Source: Odiellus spinosus
Lineage: Eukaryota > Arthropoda > Arachnida > Opiliones > Phalangiidae
Direction: 5' to 3'
NCBI GenBank assembly: GCA_963920705.1
Contig: OY987233.1
Coordinates: 4,454,001 to 4,518,000 of the forward strand
DNA: 64,000 nucleotides
Below, one piece after another: positions 10,985-20,883 of this stretch. The notes beneath the pieces are model-generated. The model was not told the origin of the DNA and made no database searches. It worked only from the letters and a program-made list of their open reading frames with translations. Made by a program: the position numbers and the translations under genes. How positions within the stretch are numbered: position 1 is the first letter of the stretch; each line of letters begins with the position of its first letter.

Positions 10985-13900
10985 ATGTTAAAATTCTTGC
11001 TATCGTTAATGTTTATGTTTTTCGCGATGCAAGATTTGGTTCTACTTCAATCACTCGAGGAGGGTCAACTCATTTCGGTTCTCACCAAATACGGAGAAGT
11101 TGTCGGCATGTACGAGAAAGTTTCCATCCTGACGGAAAACATGACTACCGATAACGCGTTCGTTCAGAAATTCCAAGGGATCCCATTCGCCCAGCCTCCA
11201 ATAGGAGAACTACGCTTCAAACCTCCGCTAGAACCGAAACCGTGGACCGGAAAGATTCTGGCGATTAAACCCTACAAGTATTGCGCGCAAGATTTTACTC
11301 ATTTGCAGAAATACGAGAATGTTTCTTCTTCGGATATTTCTGAAGATTGCCTTTACTTGACCATCTGGGTTCCGACACCCGCTCGAAGGAACTTGGCCGT
11401 CATGGTCTTTACTCATGGTAGCGCTTTCAAACATGGTCCTATACAAGATTTCGATTTCGCCAGATTTGTGGCGCTTGAACACGTTATCGTGGTTATGATG
11501 AACTACAGACTCGGGGCGATGGGCTTCATGTATTTGGATCACGACGACTGTCCGGGAAATATGGGGTTGATGGACCAAGAAATGGCTATCAAATGGACAA
11601 GAGACAATATAGAGCGATTTGGCGGACATCCCGAACGAATCACCATCTTCGGCCATAGTTCCGGATCGATTACAACGAATTTCCATTTACTGAACCCGAG
11701 AGCGCGGTATCTGTTTAAAAGAGTCGCTTTGCTTAGCGGCATTCTTGGGGTTGGAAAAATTGAATATAACAAAAAAGAAAACTTGGAAAAAGGTTTAAAA
11801 GCAGCGCTACTCGTTGGTTGCGGAAACGAAGCCAATGACTCGAAACGGATCGTGGAATGCCTGCGAAGCGTTGATAGTCGCGTCCTGAATGAAGGTTTGA
11901 CGTCGCTTTATGATCCTGTTCTAAAAGTCGTGTATTACCCTTTTTTGGAAAATTTAAAAAGGTTGCAAAGCGCGGGGGACAAAGAGGTTCTAATAGGGCT
12001 TTTGACAAACGAAGACGGGTTTCACGTTATTAGGGTGTTAAATGAAAAGCAAACCCGTCCTAAGGATTTATTTAAATACATTGCCAATCACTATTTACGT
12101 AACGTTAGCAATGAAATGTTGCAATCCATCAGATACTATTACAAAGATCATTGCGGCAAGAAACGGGATTTCGAAGAGGAAATATTAACAACTCGTCTAG
12201 CCACGGATTACCGGTTCTTATATCCTGCCCAAGAAATGGCTGAAAAGTTGGCTGCGGCCGGAATTAAAACGTATTTCTATCAATGGACTCACAGACGATT
12301 GTTATCCGAAAATCCGGTCTGGATAGACGCTGCACACGTTGATGAGCTAAGATTTCTGTTCGCTTTTTACGACCAACTGGAAGGAACGGCTGAAATAAAA
12401 CTCTCCATGAGATTTTTGGCGTACCTTGGAAGCTTCGCTAAGTACGGGTAAGTTTGTAAAATTGTAATCGTTCCGTGGTCTCTACAATTTCAACCCTGAC
12501 TATCCGTAACATTAAAACAAAACTTCATAATGTATTCCAACAAAGTAAGCAGGGTCATTCCATCTCAAATCATCAAACCCATGCTGGTCGAAAATTACGG
12601 ATATTCATGAAACTTTTTTCTAGGGACCATTACCATAAGTTATGAAGTTTAGCGACTTTAAATTGAAAATTTTTAAAGTTATGATTTTTTTAAAGTTTTT
12701 GGCCCATTTTCCAATCTTTGCTTACTTGGCCCACATTTAGTTATATATCTTGGCCGGTATTATTTTTACCTCCCCGACTGAGGTTCAGGGGGAGGTGTTA
12801 CACTGATCGTGTCTGTGTGTCTGTCTGTGTGTGTGTCACGTGACCTGGCTCGTGGAGCCAAAAGTCTAGAGACGTAATCATACCAGCTTATCGTTCAATT
12901 CCGGGGAATTACCTCCTTTAAGCGTGGCTGCCACATAGAGTTTCAGGTGTCGTGCAAAGACATACAACAGGACGTCTCCCATTGCACATCATCGCCTTCC
13001 ACCATCCACTTTATGGTCGAACCTCGATGCTGAACAGGCGAAGGCGATTACAAGCAGTGGGACGTCTCCCACTGTCATAATCACCTCCGACCATCCCCAC
13101 AACAAGGTCCAACCTCCAGTTTCCGATCTCAGCGTTCCATACTAGCGAGGCGTCCCCCACTAGTACAGTTCACATCAACCTTCCACTGACTCCAAACATC
13201 GCCCCACCAATGGGTATATTGCGTCGCCAAGCGCCTAGAGATCAAGAATCAGCAAGACATTGAAAGGGGGGGTTTTCCCCCTAACTTCATGGCCACCACG
13301 CACGGTTACTTCAATTAATATAGGCCTTCGAACGGTTTATATAGCATCTTTTTGGAACGAATGCAAATTAGCCTCATGGTGTGATATCGTTAGGGAAATG
13401 AAACGCAATATTAATTTATATTATAAATAAAAATATCGGGATGGTTAAATTTAATCTAATTAATAAGAAAGTCGAAAAATTAATTTAAAATTCGAGATAG
13501 TTTAGAAGTTATTTGAGAATTTGTGCAAAAATTTAAAGAAATTTGACCGATTAATGACAGTTTGAGTTGGCAGCATGCGCCTAAGCTATTTTCCATATAT
13601 ATCATTTACTCGAAAAAGCAAAGGTATAACGGGTAGTATAGGCTTATCTCTGGTGCAAACTTAGGGTGGATTGAAGAATATAAATAAAGGTGCGTTTACA
13701 CGGATTGAAATGACATAATTTAGATAAGCGATAAAGGCGCGTTCACAGGGATAAATTTATGATTATAAGGACATTGGAAATTGTTATCTTGTGTTTTAAT
13801 TGGTATATATGATATGGTTCACCCTATAGTGAAATGTAGACCGAGTGGGGAAAAGAATCACGTGATTGGATCTCTTAATGACTGCTAGTTTTAGTTTCAC

Positions 13901-16704
13901 ACTTTTCCCCACATGAAATTAATGTTTATCCCAATTAAGTATAGTAGAACTATGCTTTTTAATGCCTACTGTCGTTTATTTTCGGTGACGTTTTAGCTAG
14001 TGTGTAGTCACGTAAAATAACGTTTGTTTCACAACTTGTGTTGTATACTGAAGCCATGTATAGGTTCAATTTGATATAACATTTTGCCTTTTCACGTTAC
14101 TTGGTCTACAAATACTCTACAACCGTCAAAATTCTGATATGGTTTTAAAAGAAGAACCTTGACCTTGTGTATTTAATCTCATATCGAGATTAAATGTTTT
14201 TCGCATCTAATTTTAATTGGTTTATCAATATGTTATTTGTATAGATATTTTTTTTTATTTAAGATTTTATATTTTTTTTTATTTAAGATTTTATATTTTT
14301 TAGATTAAAATAAATTTATTATTCAGGAAGATTTTGTAGAATCTAGTTCTCGGGATTACCGGTGTTGAAAATTTATTTTGCACAGAGACTAGTGAATCTT
14401 CCGTTATCAAAATGTTATCTTGTCTGTGTTTTCTTGGTAGTGGTAAGATTAATATTTTTCATTTTAATTGACTTATGTGGCGTTTATTTGATAATTTGCT
14501 TTACTTAAATTGTTCGTGTAAGGGCTATTTTACATATTACCAAAGATTGCTAATTTCAGTTGTCTTAATTCTGATTTTTTTGTTTTAATACTGAATTATG
14601 GACTGGATTATTTATCTTGAAATCTATGTGGTTATATCTTATTTATTTTCCTTTTTTTCTCTAGTTAGGTTTGGTTTTAAGTAGAGAATTATTTAGGGTT
14701 GTGTTGGTATACTGAAGAAATGCATATAGGTTCAATGTGATATAATATTTTGCCTATTGGCGTTATTTGGTCTGCAAATGCTCTAGAGCCTTCAAAATTA
14801 TTATATGGTTTTAAAAGAAGAACCTTGACCTTGCTTATTTTACTCGATACGCATTTATATTAAAATTAATTCATTATTCAGCAAATTATTTTTCCGACTC
14901 TGGTTCTCAAAATTTTATTTTGAATTAAGTTTGATTCTTTTGCATTCAAATTTATCTTGATAAGAAGTATATTTTTGATCTGAATTATTGGTTTAATATA
15001 TTTAGTGTTTAATTGAGATATTAATTCTTTTTGCTTTCAATCTTCGTCTTCCACAAATGCCATAAATTTTAATATTTTAGGTAAGGTTAGGTTCGTTAAC
15101 ATCACGTGGTTGTCGGGGAGGTAATATTTTGGTTTCCCAACTTGTTAAACATCTAAAATTGGTTAACCCTAGCTAAAAACGTGCCCCGAGTCTGAATTTG
15201 AAATCCGTTTAGCTCTACACACTCAAGTTTTTGAGTTAAGCGCTAATTAGGGGGGGGGGGGGTGGCAATTAACAATTAATGCCGAAAAAGGTCCACCTCC
15301 AATTTTAGTGAAATTTTTAGGGAATCACCTACGTATACATATAGAATAAACCTCAAAATTTGGTTTCACAGAAACCATTATTTCTGTCGAAAAAAAAATA
15401 TATATATTTTTGGGAGTGAATTTTGGTATTTCAATGCTAATTTCCTATACAGGGTGGTTCTTATCGAAAAACTCAATATTGTATGTAAGGATAATATTAA
15501 CATTGAGCACGTGCGTTTTATGCTATTTCATTTTATTCGAACTCTCGCGCGAGACTTTTGAAAAAATCAATTCGATTAGCACGCGCTCAATGTTATTTTT
15601 ATTTCTCCATAGAAGCTATTGTGTTTTTGTTAAGAGCCACCCTGTATAGGAAATTAGCATTGAAATACCAAAATTCACTGCCAAAAATATAATTTATTTT
15701 TGTTTTCGACAGAAATAGTGGTTTCTGTGAAACCAAATTTTGAAGCTTATTCTATATGTATACGTAGGTGATTCCCTAAAAATTTCATTAAAATTGGAGG
15801 TGGACCTTTTTCGGCGTTAATTGTTAATTGCCACCCCCCTAATTAGCGCTTAACTCAAAAACTTGAGAGTGTGTAGAGCTAAACGGATTTCAAATTCAGA
15901 CTCGGGGCACGTTTTTAGCTAGGGTTAACCAATTTCAGATGTTTAAAAATAATACCGGCCAAGATATATAACTAAATGTGAGCCAAGTAAGCAAAGATTG
16001 GAAAATGGGCCAAAAACTTTAAAAAAATCATAAATTTAAAATTTTTCAATTTAAAGTCGCTAAACTTCCGGAGTCTTCATAACCCTAGAAAAAAGTTTCA
16101 TGAAAATTCGTAATTTTCGACCAGCACGGGTTCGATGATTTGAGATGGAATGACCCAGCAAGGAATTGTTGCTTAACGTTGGCGTTCGTGGCGGATTGAT
16201 TTGAGACACCCAAGCGGAGGCCGTCGACGTAAATGCTGAAGAACAAGACGCCTCATACTCAAAATCTCGAGGAAGATTCCAAATCATTCAAGTGAAATAA
16301 GAGAAGCTGAGCTTATATTTTTGCTCTCTCACTCGTTTAGCTTGGTTAGCTATGACGTCAACGATTCCATTTGCTGATGCCGTTTCATTTGATATTGAGT
16401 GTTAAATATTTTCTAGAATATATTACGTACTTTGGATGATATTATTAAACTCGGCTTTCTAACCAACTTGTAAATGGTTTAATTCTTAATTCAAAATTGT
16501 TTCAGAGACCCGAATGTAGAGAATAATTTGTGGAATGACTCCGAAACGCTAGAGCGATGGCCAGTCTACACGTTGGAAGAGAAAGGGCGAATTGAGATTG
16601 ACCTCCTGAACTCCACGAGGGCTTTCGGTGCTATTCAAGAAGACCAATGTAGATTTTTGAAACACGACTTCCCCTTAATTTCGAAGGGAATGACGTCAAA
16701 ATAA
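10985..16704 (+). CDS. Carboxylesterase (CCE) gene 2, two exons, transposon-filled intron
   Basis: Predicted 553 aa from exons 10985-12447 and 16506-16704. The 4058-bp intron contains the 3.6-kb foldback element at 12552-16156; removing it leaves an ordinary intron of about 450 bp, so one gene is the simplest reading. From about residue 42 on it is almost identical to gene 1 (same HGSAF, GHSSGS, TNEDG, AAHVDE), while its first 40 residues match genes 4 and 8 (FFAMQDLVLLQSLEEGQL). It lacks six residues of the DEKISLENLKR loop, an in-frame 18-bp deletion between two TGGA repeats. A CP-to-YP change (TATCCTGCC) removes the cysteine equivalent to C419 of gene 1, so the disulfide to exon 2 should be missing. 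Exon 2 ends KGMTSK, one residue longer than the usual KGMTS, with AATAAA overlapping the stop (16700-16705). Confidence 0.85.
12766..15143 (+). mobile_element. GTCGGGGAGG element A, about 2.4 kb
   Basis: Inserted in the left arm of the foldback element; the uninterrupted site is visible in the right arm. It begins CCTCCCCGACTGAGG and ends GTCGGGGAGGTAATATTTTGG with a CCCAACTTG tail, so the GTCGGGGAGG repeats are subterminal at one end. Internal features are a GTGTCTGT microsatellite near 12810, the block GGAATTACCTCCTTTAAGCG, GACGTCTCCCA repeats, and two diverged copies of an about 145-bp internal repeat (14036-14180 and 14702-14850, both ending AAGAAGAACCTTGACCTTG). No long reading frame. 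Relatives are B and C in gene 4's intron. Confidence 0.82.
15450..15644. mobile_element. Mariner-like MITE at the hairpin centre
   Basis: Inverted ends CAGGGTGGTTCTTA and TAAGAGCCACCCTG flanked by TA on both sides, the pattern of Tc1/mariner MITEs. Because it sits exactly at the centre of a larger palindrome, part of the symmetry belongs to the host element and the call is tentative. Confidence 0.5.
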
Positions 16705-17543
16705 ACAATTAAGCTATGTATACAAAAATTTTCTGTTATAATGAATGAATTCTAATAGAAAACAAATGGATTTTCGTTAACATTTGTTAAAAGTGAAAAA
16801 AGTGAGGTTTTTCATGAGCCAGAAATAGAAATTTGAATAGCGTAAACATGGTGAAGATGCCATAAAAATGACCGGCACAAAAATATTATTTTATAATTAT
16901 GATCATCGAAATTTTTTCTTTTTTTTATGTTGAAATAAATTTTTTATAGAGAAAGCAACTCAATTCGTCTCGCAATTTAAGTTTCTTAATAAATTTCATG
17001 TAATTTTCGTTGTACTGAAAACTTAAGTTTATATTAAACTTAAAATTATATATCTTTGTCATTTCAATTTTGAAGATTCATAAAAAATATCTTCACATAT
17101 TTTCAACTATTTTCGCATAATTTAAACCATTTTCCTATATTTTCATATTTTTCTGGATTTGGTTTACTTTGCGCGTTACCGTTATCTGTTTTCAATCTAA
17201 TGACATTCAAAAAGCTAAAAAAAAAAAAAAACGGTAAGTCGTGGAGAAACCCGAGCTCAAGAGGTAATTTGAATTTTTTGTAGATTTTCATATTTCACGG
17301 TATAGTGCTCAAATAAGTTATGCCCAATCTAGAATCATATTTCCTAGGCATGAAGATGGTTCAATAGAGATAAATTAATACTATTAATTCCTATTTAATA
17401 TTAATGTTGACCTCTCAATTTCGGAGACCATGTTTTTACATTTAAAAAATAATATTAACTAAGAAATTAAAATTAATAATTCAGCCCGTATTTGATTAAT
17501 TCCGTGTGCCGTGCGTAGCTGCAACTTGTACTATTAGCTCCAT
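16705..17543. other. Spacer between CCE genes 2 and 3
   Basis: AT-rich 3' flank of gene 2 and 5' flank of gene 3. Bases about 17120-17430 (TTTCATATTTTTCTGG, TTGCGCGTT block, GGCATGAAGATGGTT block) are homologous to the spacer between genes 5 and 6 at about 35.45-35.75 kb, showing that duplicated units include the spacer. No gene. Confidence 0.7.
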
Positions 17544-17661
17544 CACTTCCTGGTTAATCCAAATAAAACTGCTACTCTACGAAGAGCGGCCGGATATAAA
17601 AGAAAATTGAGTTCACACATTTTATGTAGAGTAGTACGAGGCAGTGGTTGACTTGAAAATC
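17544..17661 (+). promoter_or_regulatory. Promoter and 5' leader of CCE gene 3
   Basis: CACTTCCTGG (17544-17553) and TATAAA (17595-17600, 51 bp on). The E-box is lost: the position reads AGAGCGGCCGG. TATA to ATG is 67 bp. Confidence 0.6.
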
Positions 17662-19745
17662 ATGTTAAAATTCTGGCTCTCCTTAACGTTTATGTCTTTC
17701 GCGATGCAAGATTTCGTTCGACTTCAATCGTTCGAGGAAGGTCAACGAATTTCGGTTCTGACCAAATACGGAGAAGTTGTCGGCAAGTACGAGAAAGTTT
17801 CCATCCCGACGGAAACCATGACTACCGATTACGCGTTCGTTCAGAAATTCGAAGGGATCCCATTCGCGCAGCCTCCGATAGGAGAACTACGCTTCAAACC
17901 TCCGCTAGAACCAAAACCCTGGACCGGAAAGATACTGGCGATTACTCCCTACAAGTATTGCGCGCAAGATTTAGGTCTTTTGCAAAAATACTGGAATGTA
18001 TCTTCTTCGAATATTTCTGAAGATTGCCTTTACTTAACCATCTGGGTTCCAACACCAGTTCGCGAGGACGTTGCCGTCATGGTCTATACGTTCGGTAGCA
18101 ATTTCAACTACGGACCACTCGAAGAGTTTGATTTCTCTAGATTTGTGGCGCTTGAAAACGTTATCGTGGTTATGATGAACTACAGACTCGGCGCGCTGGG
18201 ATTATTGTATTTTGATCACGAGGACTGCCCTGGAAATATGGCACTGATGGACCAGCAAATGGCTTTCAAATGGACCCGAGACAACATAGAGCGATTTGGC
18301 GGACATCCCGAACGAATCACCATCTTCGGCCACAGCTCCGGATCGGTTTCGACCCATTTTCATTTACTGAACCCGAGCGCGCGGTATCTGTTTAAGAGAG
18401 TCGCTTTGCTTAGCGGTTTTCTTAGGATAGGAGAAATTGGATATAGCAAAAACGAAATCTTGAAAAAGAGTTTGAAAATAGCGGGAATCGTTGGTTGTGG
18501 AAACGAAGCCAATGACCCGAAACGGATCGTGGAATGCCTACGAGGAGTCGATAGTCGCTTGCTCGATAAAGCTTCCAGTTCGCTAGTAGACTCTGTTCGA
18601 AGAATACAGCACGGTCCCTTGCTGGATGAAAAAATATCGTTGGAAAATTTAAAAATGTTACAAAGCGCGGGTGACAAGGAGGTTTTATTGGGGCTTGTGA
18701 CGAACGAAGACGGGTATCGCGTTAACAGTATGTTGCTTGAAAAGCAATCTTCTCCTGAGGATGTATTTAAATACATGGCCAATCACTATTTACATAACGT
18801 TAGTGATGAAACGATGCGAATTGTCAGATACTATTATAAAGATCATTGCGACGCGATACGGGAATTCGAAGAAGAAATATTAACAACTCGTCTAGTCACG
18901 GATTTACTGTACTTGTGTCCTGCGGAAGAGCTGGCTGATAAGTTGGCTGAGGCTGGAATTAAAACGTATTTCTATCAATGGACTCACAGACCATTGTTAT
19001 CCGAAAATCCAGTCTGGATAGACGTTACACACGGGGAGGAGTTAAGATATATGTTCGCTAGGTACGACCAACTGAAAGGAAAGGCCGAAACAAAACTCTC
19101 CAGGAGATACATGGCATATCTTGGAAGCTTCGCTAAGTACGGGTAAGTTTGTAAAATTGTAATCGTGCCGTGGTCTCTACGATTTCAAGCCTGACTATAT
19201 GTAACATCATATACCAAAAGTTCATAATGTATTCCAGTAAAGTAAATAACGAGTAATAGCTTAACGATAACATCGGCGTTGGGCATGGATTGATTTGAGA
19301 CACCCAAGCGGAATACTGTACAACAAGGCGTCTCTCACTGAGAGTTTACGAAGTAGGGAAGGAGACAATATTGCGAAGCGTTGCCACCCGACTCAAAATT
19401 TCGAGGAAAATTGCGTTTCTTTAGATACTGAGCGTTAATTACTTTCAAGAAAAACAGCAAACTTTGCCGATTATCCGTCTTATAATTAATTAAATTCAAA
19501 ATTGTTTCAGAGACCCGAATGTAGAGAACAATTTGTCGAAGGACTCTGAATTGCTAGAGGGGTGGCCAGTCTACACGTTGGAAGAGAAAGGGCGACTTGA
19601 GATTGACCTCTTGAACTCCACGAGGGCTTTCGGTGCCATTCAAGAAGACCAATGTGGATTTTGGAAACACGACTTCCCCCTTATTTCCAAGGGACGCGAT
19701 AATAAACAATTAAACAGTGGGTACAATTTTTGCCCAATACAATAA
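17662..19745 (+). CDS. Carboxylesterase (CCE) gene 3, two exons
   Basis: Predicted 571 aa from exons 17662-19142 and 19511-19745 (intron 368 bp, GTAAGT...TTTCAG). The ATG gives MLKFWLSLTFMSFAMQDFVRL, a secretion-type N terminus. The most diverged member: the oxyanion motif is FGSNF (Asn at the third glycine position), the Ser motif is GHSSGS, the acid is TNEDGYRV, and the His motif is VTHGEEL. The usual cysteines are present (YKYCAQD, EDCLYL, VGCGN, VECLR, LYLCPAEE and QCGFW in exon 2). The C terminus does not stop at KGMTS; a CGCGAT substitution keeps the frame open for KGRDNKQLNSGYNFCPIQ, an extension shared with gene 4. AATAAA overlaps the stop (19741-19746). Confidence 0.88.
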
Positions 19746-19954
19746 ACTAACAAAGCGTATAAATCTCGCTGCCATAATATATAAAGTATAATTCTGTATA
19801 AAATATCAAGAGAGGTAAAAAGTATAAACTCATTTTTAGAATCCATCACAAAATATAATAAATACTATCACAATATATAGGCCAAAAATCATCACAAAAT
19901 CTAATAGTTTTTACTATCACAATATCTATATAATTTTTCCTACTATCACTTATA

Positions 19955-20203
19955 ATGGAAGAAATTGAAGGAAATAGAAAAGGATCTCGGATTTACATTT
20001 TAAATGATTACGCGTATAGGAGAAATTCAAGTTCAAGCGAAAGAATTTATTTAATTTGTAAGCGTGCGAACTGCACTGCAAGAGGAACTTCAGAAAATGG
20101 AGGGTTTACCCTAACGAAGCGTCACAATCACGCTGATGATAAGGATGAAATCGAAAAAATTAAAATCCGGCAAATCTTTAGATTTATATCTTATATAAAA
20201 TAA
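19955..20203 (+). CDS. FLYWCH-type zinc-finger fragment (82 codons)
   Basis: The frame from ATG 19955 encodes a compact domain of the FLYWCH type: an aromatic and Leu-rich start (GSRIYILNDYAYRR, 10-23), then IYLIC with Cys35, Cys40 in NCTARG, and KRHNH with His57 and His59, i.e. a C2H2 metal set in the FLYWCH order. A basic tail follows and the frame ends at a TAA. In arthropod genomes such domains are common in MULE-type transposases and in host chromatin factors; here only the finger is present and no transposase follows, so it is probably a transposon relic or a captured exon. It lies between genes 3 and 4 in the same orientation, 210 bp after gene 3's stop. No promoter or splice sites were identified. 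Confidence 0.6.
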   Translation: MEEIEGNRKGSRIYILNDYAYRRNSSSSERIYLICKRANCTARGTSENGGFTLTKRHNHADDKDEIEKIKIRQIFRFISYIK

Positions 20204-20747
20204 ATAAGATAATTATACTTTATGATCATAGTTTAAATTTATAGTTTACGATCGTTATACTTTAAACCAAAATTAGTTTTATATCTTATTTATTATGCCA
20301 TTTTAAATAATAAATAATTATACTATAGTGTAAATTTATAGTTTATGATCGTTATAGTTTATACAAAAATAAGTTTTATATCTTACGAAATTATACACTA
20401 TTCCTACTACCCGAAAATTATTGCTTGAGGGGAAGAAATAAAAAATCCGAGGTGAATAATGGAGTTCCTTTGAAAGACCAGCCTGGGTACTCCTAGTCTA
20501 CTAATCACCTGATTGTTATAAATAATAATATAAATAAATTTTCAATAACTAAGAAGATTATCATCAATTCTTAACCTCTCGTTCGTAATAATCGCATTTG
20601 CGTGCACCGTTAAAATTAAGTGGCGAATTTTACTAAAATTAAAAATACTTAAAATATAAATTAATATTCATCATTCAACCCGATCTCGATTGAGTTATTT
20701 CAATATTAATTCTTGGTGCAGTGCGAGGTTGGAACTTGTAGGTTCAT
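20204..20747. other. Spacer before CCE gene 4
   Basis: Contains an about 110-bp direct duplication (ATTATACTTTATGATCATAG... and ATTATACTATAGTGTAAATT...; TTTATAGTTTACGATCG / TTTATAGTTTATGATCG) at 20206-20390. From 20581 (GTTCGTAATAATCGC) on the sequence is homologous to the 5' flank of gene 8 from 42988. No gene. Confidence 0.65.
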
Positions 20748-20883
20748 CACTTCCTGTTTATTCGAAATTAAACTGCTACACGAACAGCTGCCGGATATAA
20801 ACCAGGATAATGTTTGGACGCGGTAGCTTACTGTTTTTAACATTTTAGCGAGAATAGTACGATTGTAGTATGATTTGAAAATC
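20748..20883 (+). promoter_or_regulatory. Promoter and 5' leader of CCE gene 4
   Basis: CACTTCCTGT (20748-20757), CAGCTG (20785-20790), TATAAA (20796-20801); 48 bp from the ETS-like site to TATA, 88 bp from TATA to ATG. Nearly identical to gene 8's promoter. Confidence 0.65.

Larger units (their letters stand above)
12552..16156. mobile_element. Foldback element with about 530-bp arms in gene 2 intron
   Basis: The ends are GGGTCATTCCATCTCAAAT and its complement, flanked by the 4-bp duplication AGCA (12548-12551 and 16157-16160). The left arm is 12552-12765 continued at 15144-15463; the right arm is 15631-16156. The arms match over almost their full length, so the original element was about 1.23 kb before a 2.4-kb element inserted into its left arm. 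No transposase frame is present. A 4-bp duplication is compatible with Sola or Chapaev-like transposition, but that is inference. Confidence 0.88.

Noticed and set aside
15410-15649. 79-codon frame in the foldback centre
   Set aside because: It runs through a palindrome and MITE loop with no domain similarity.
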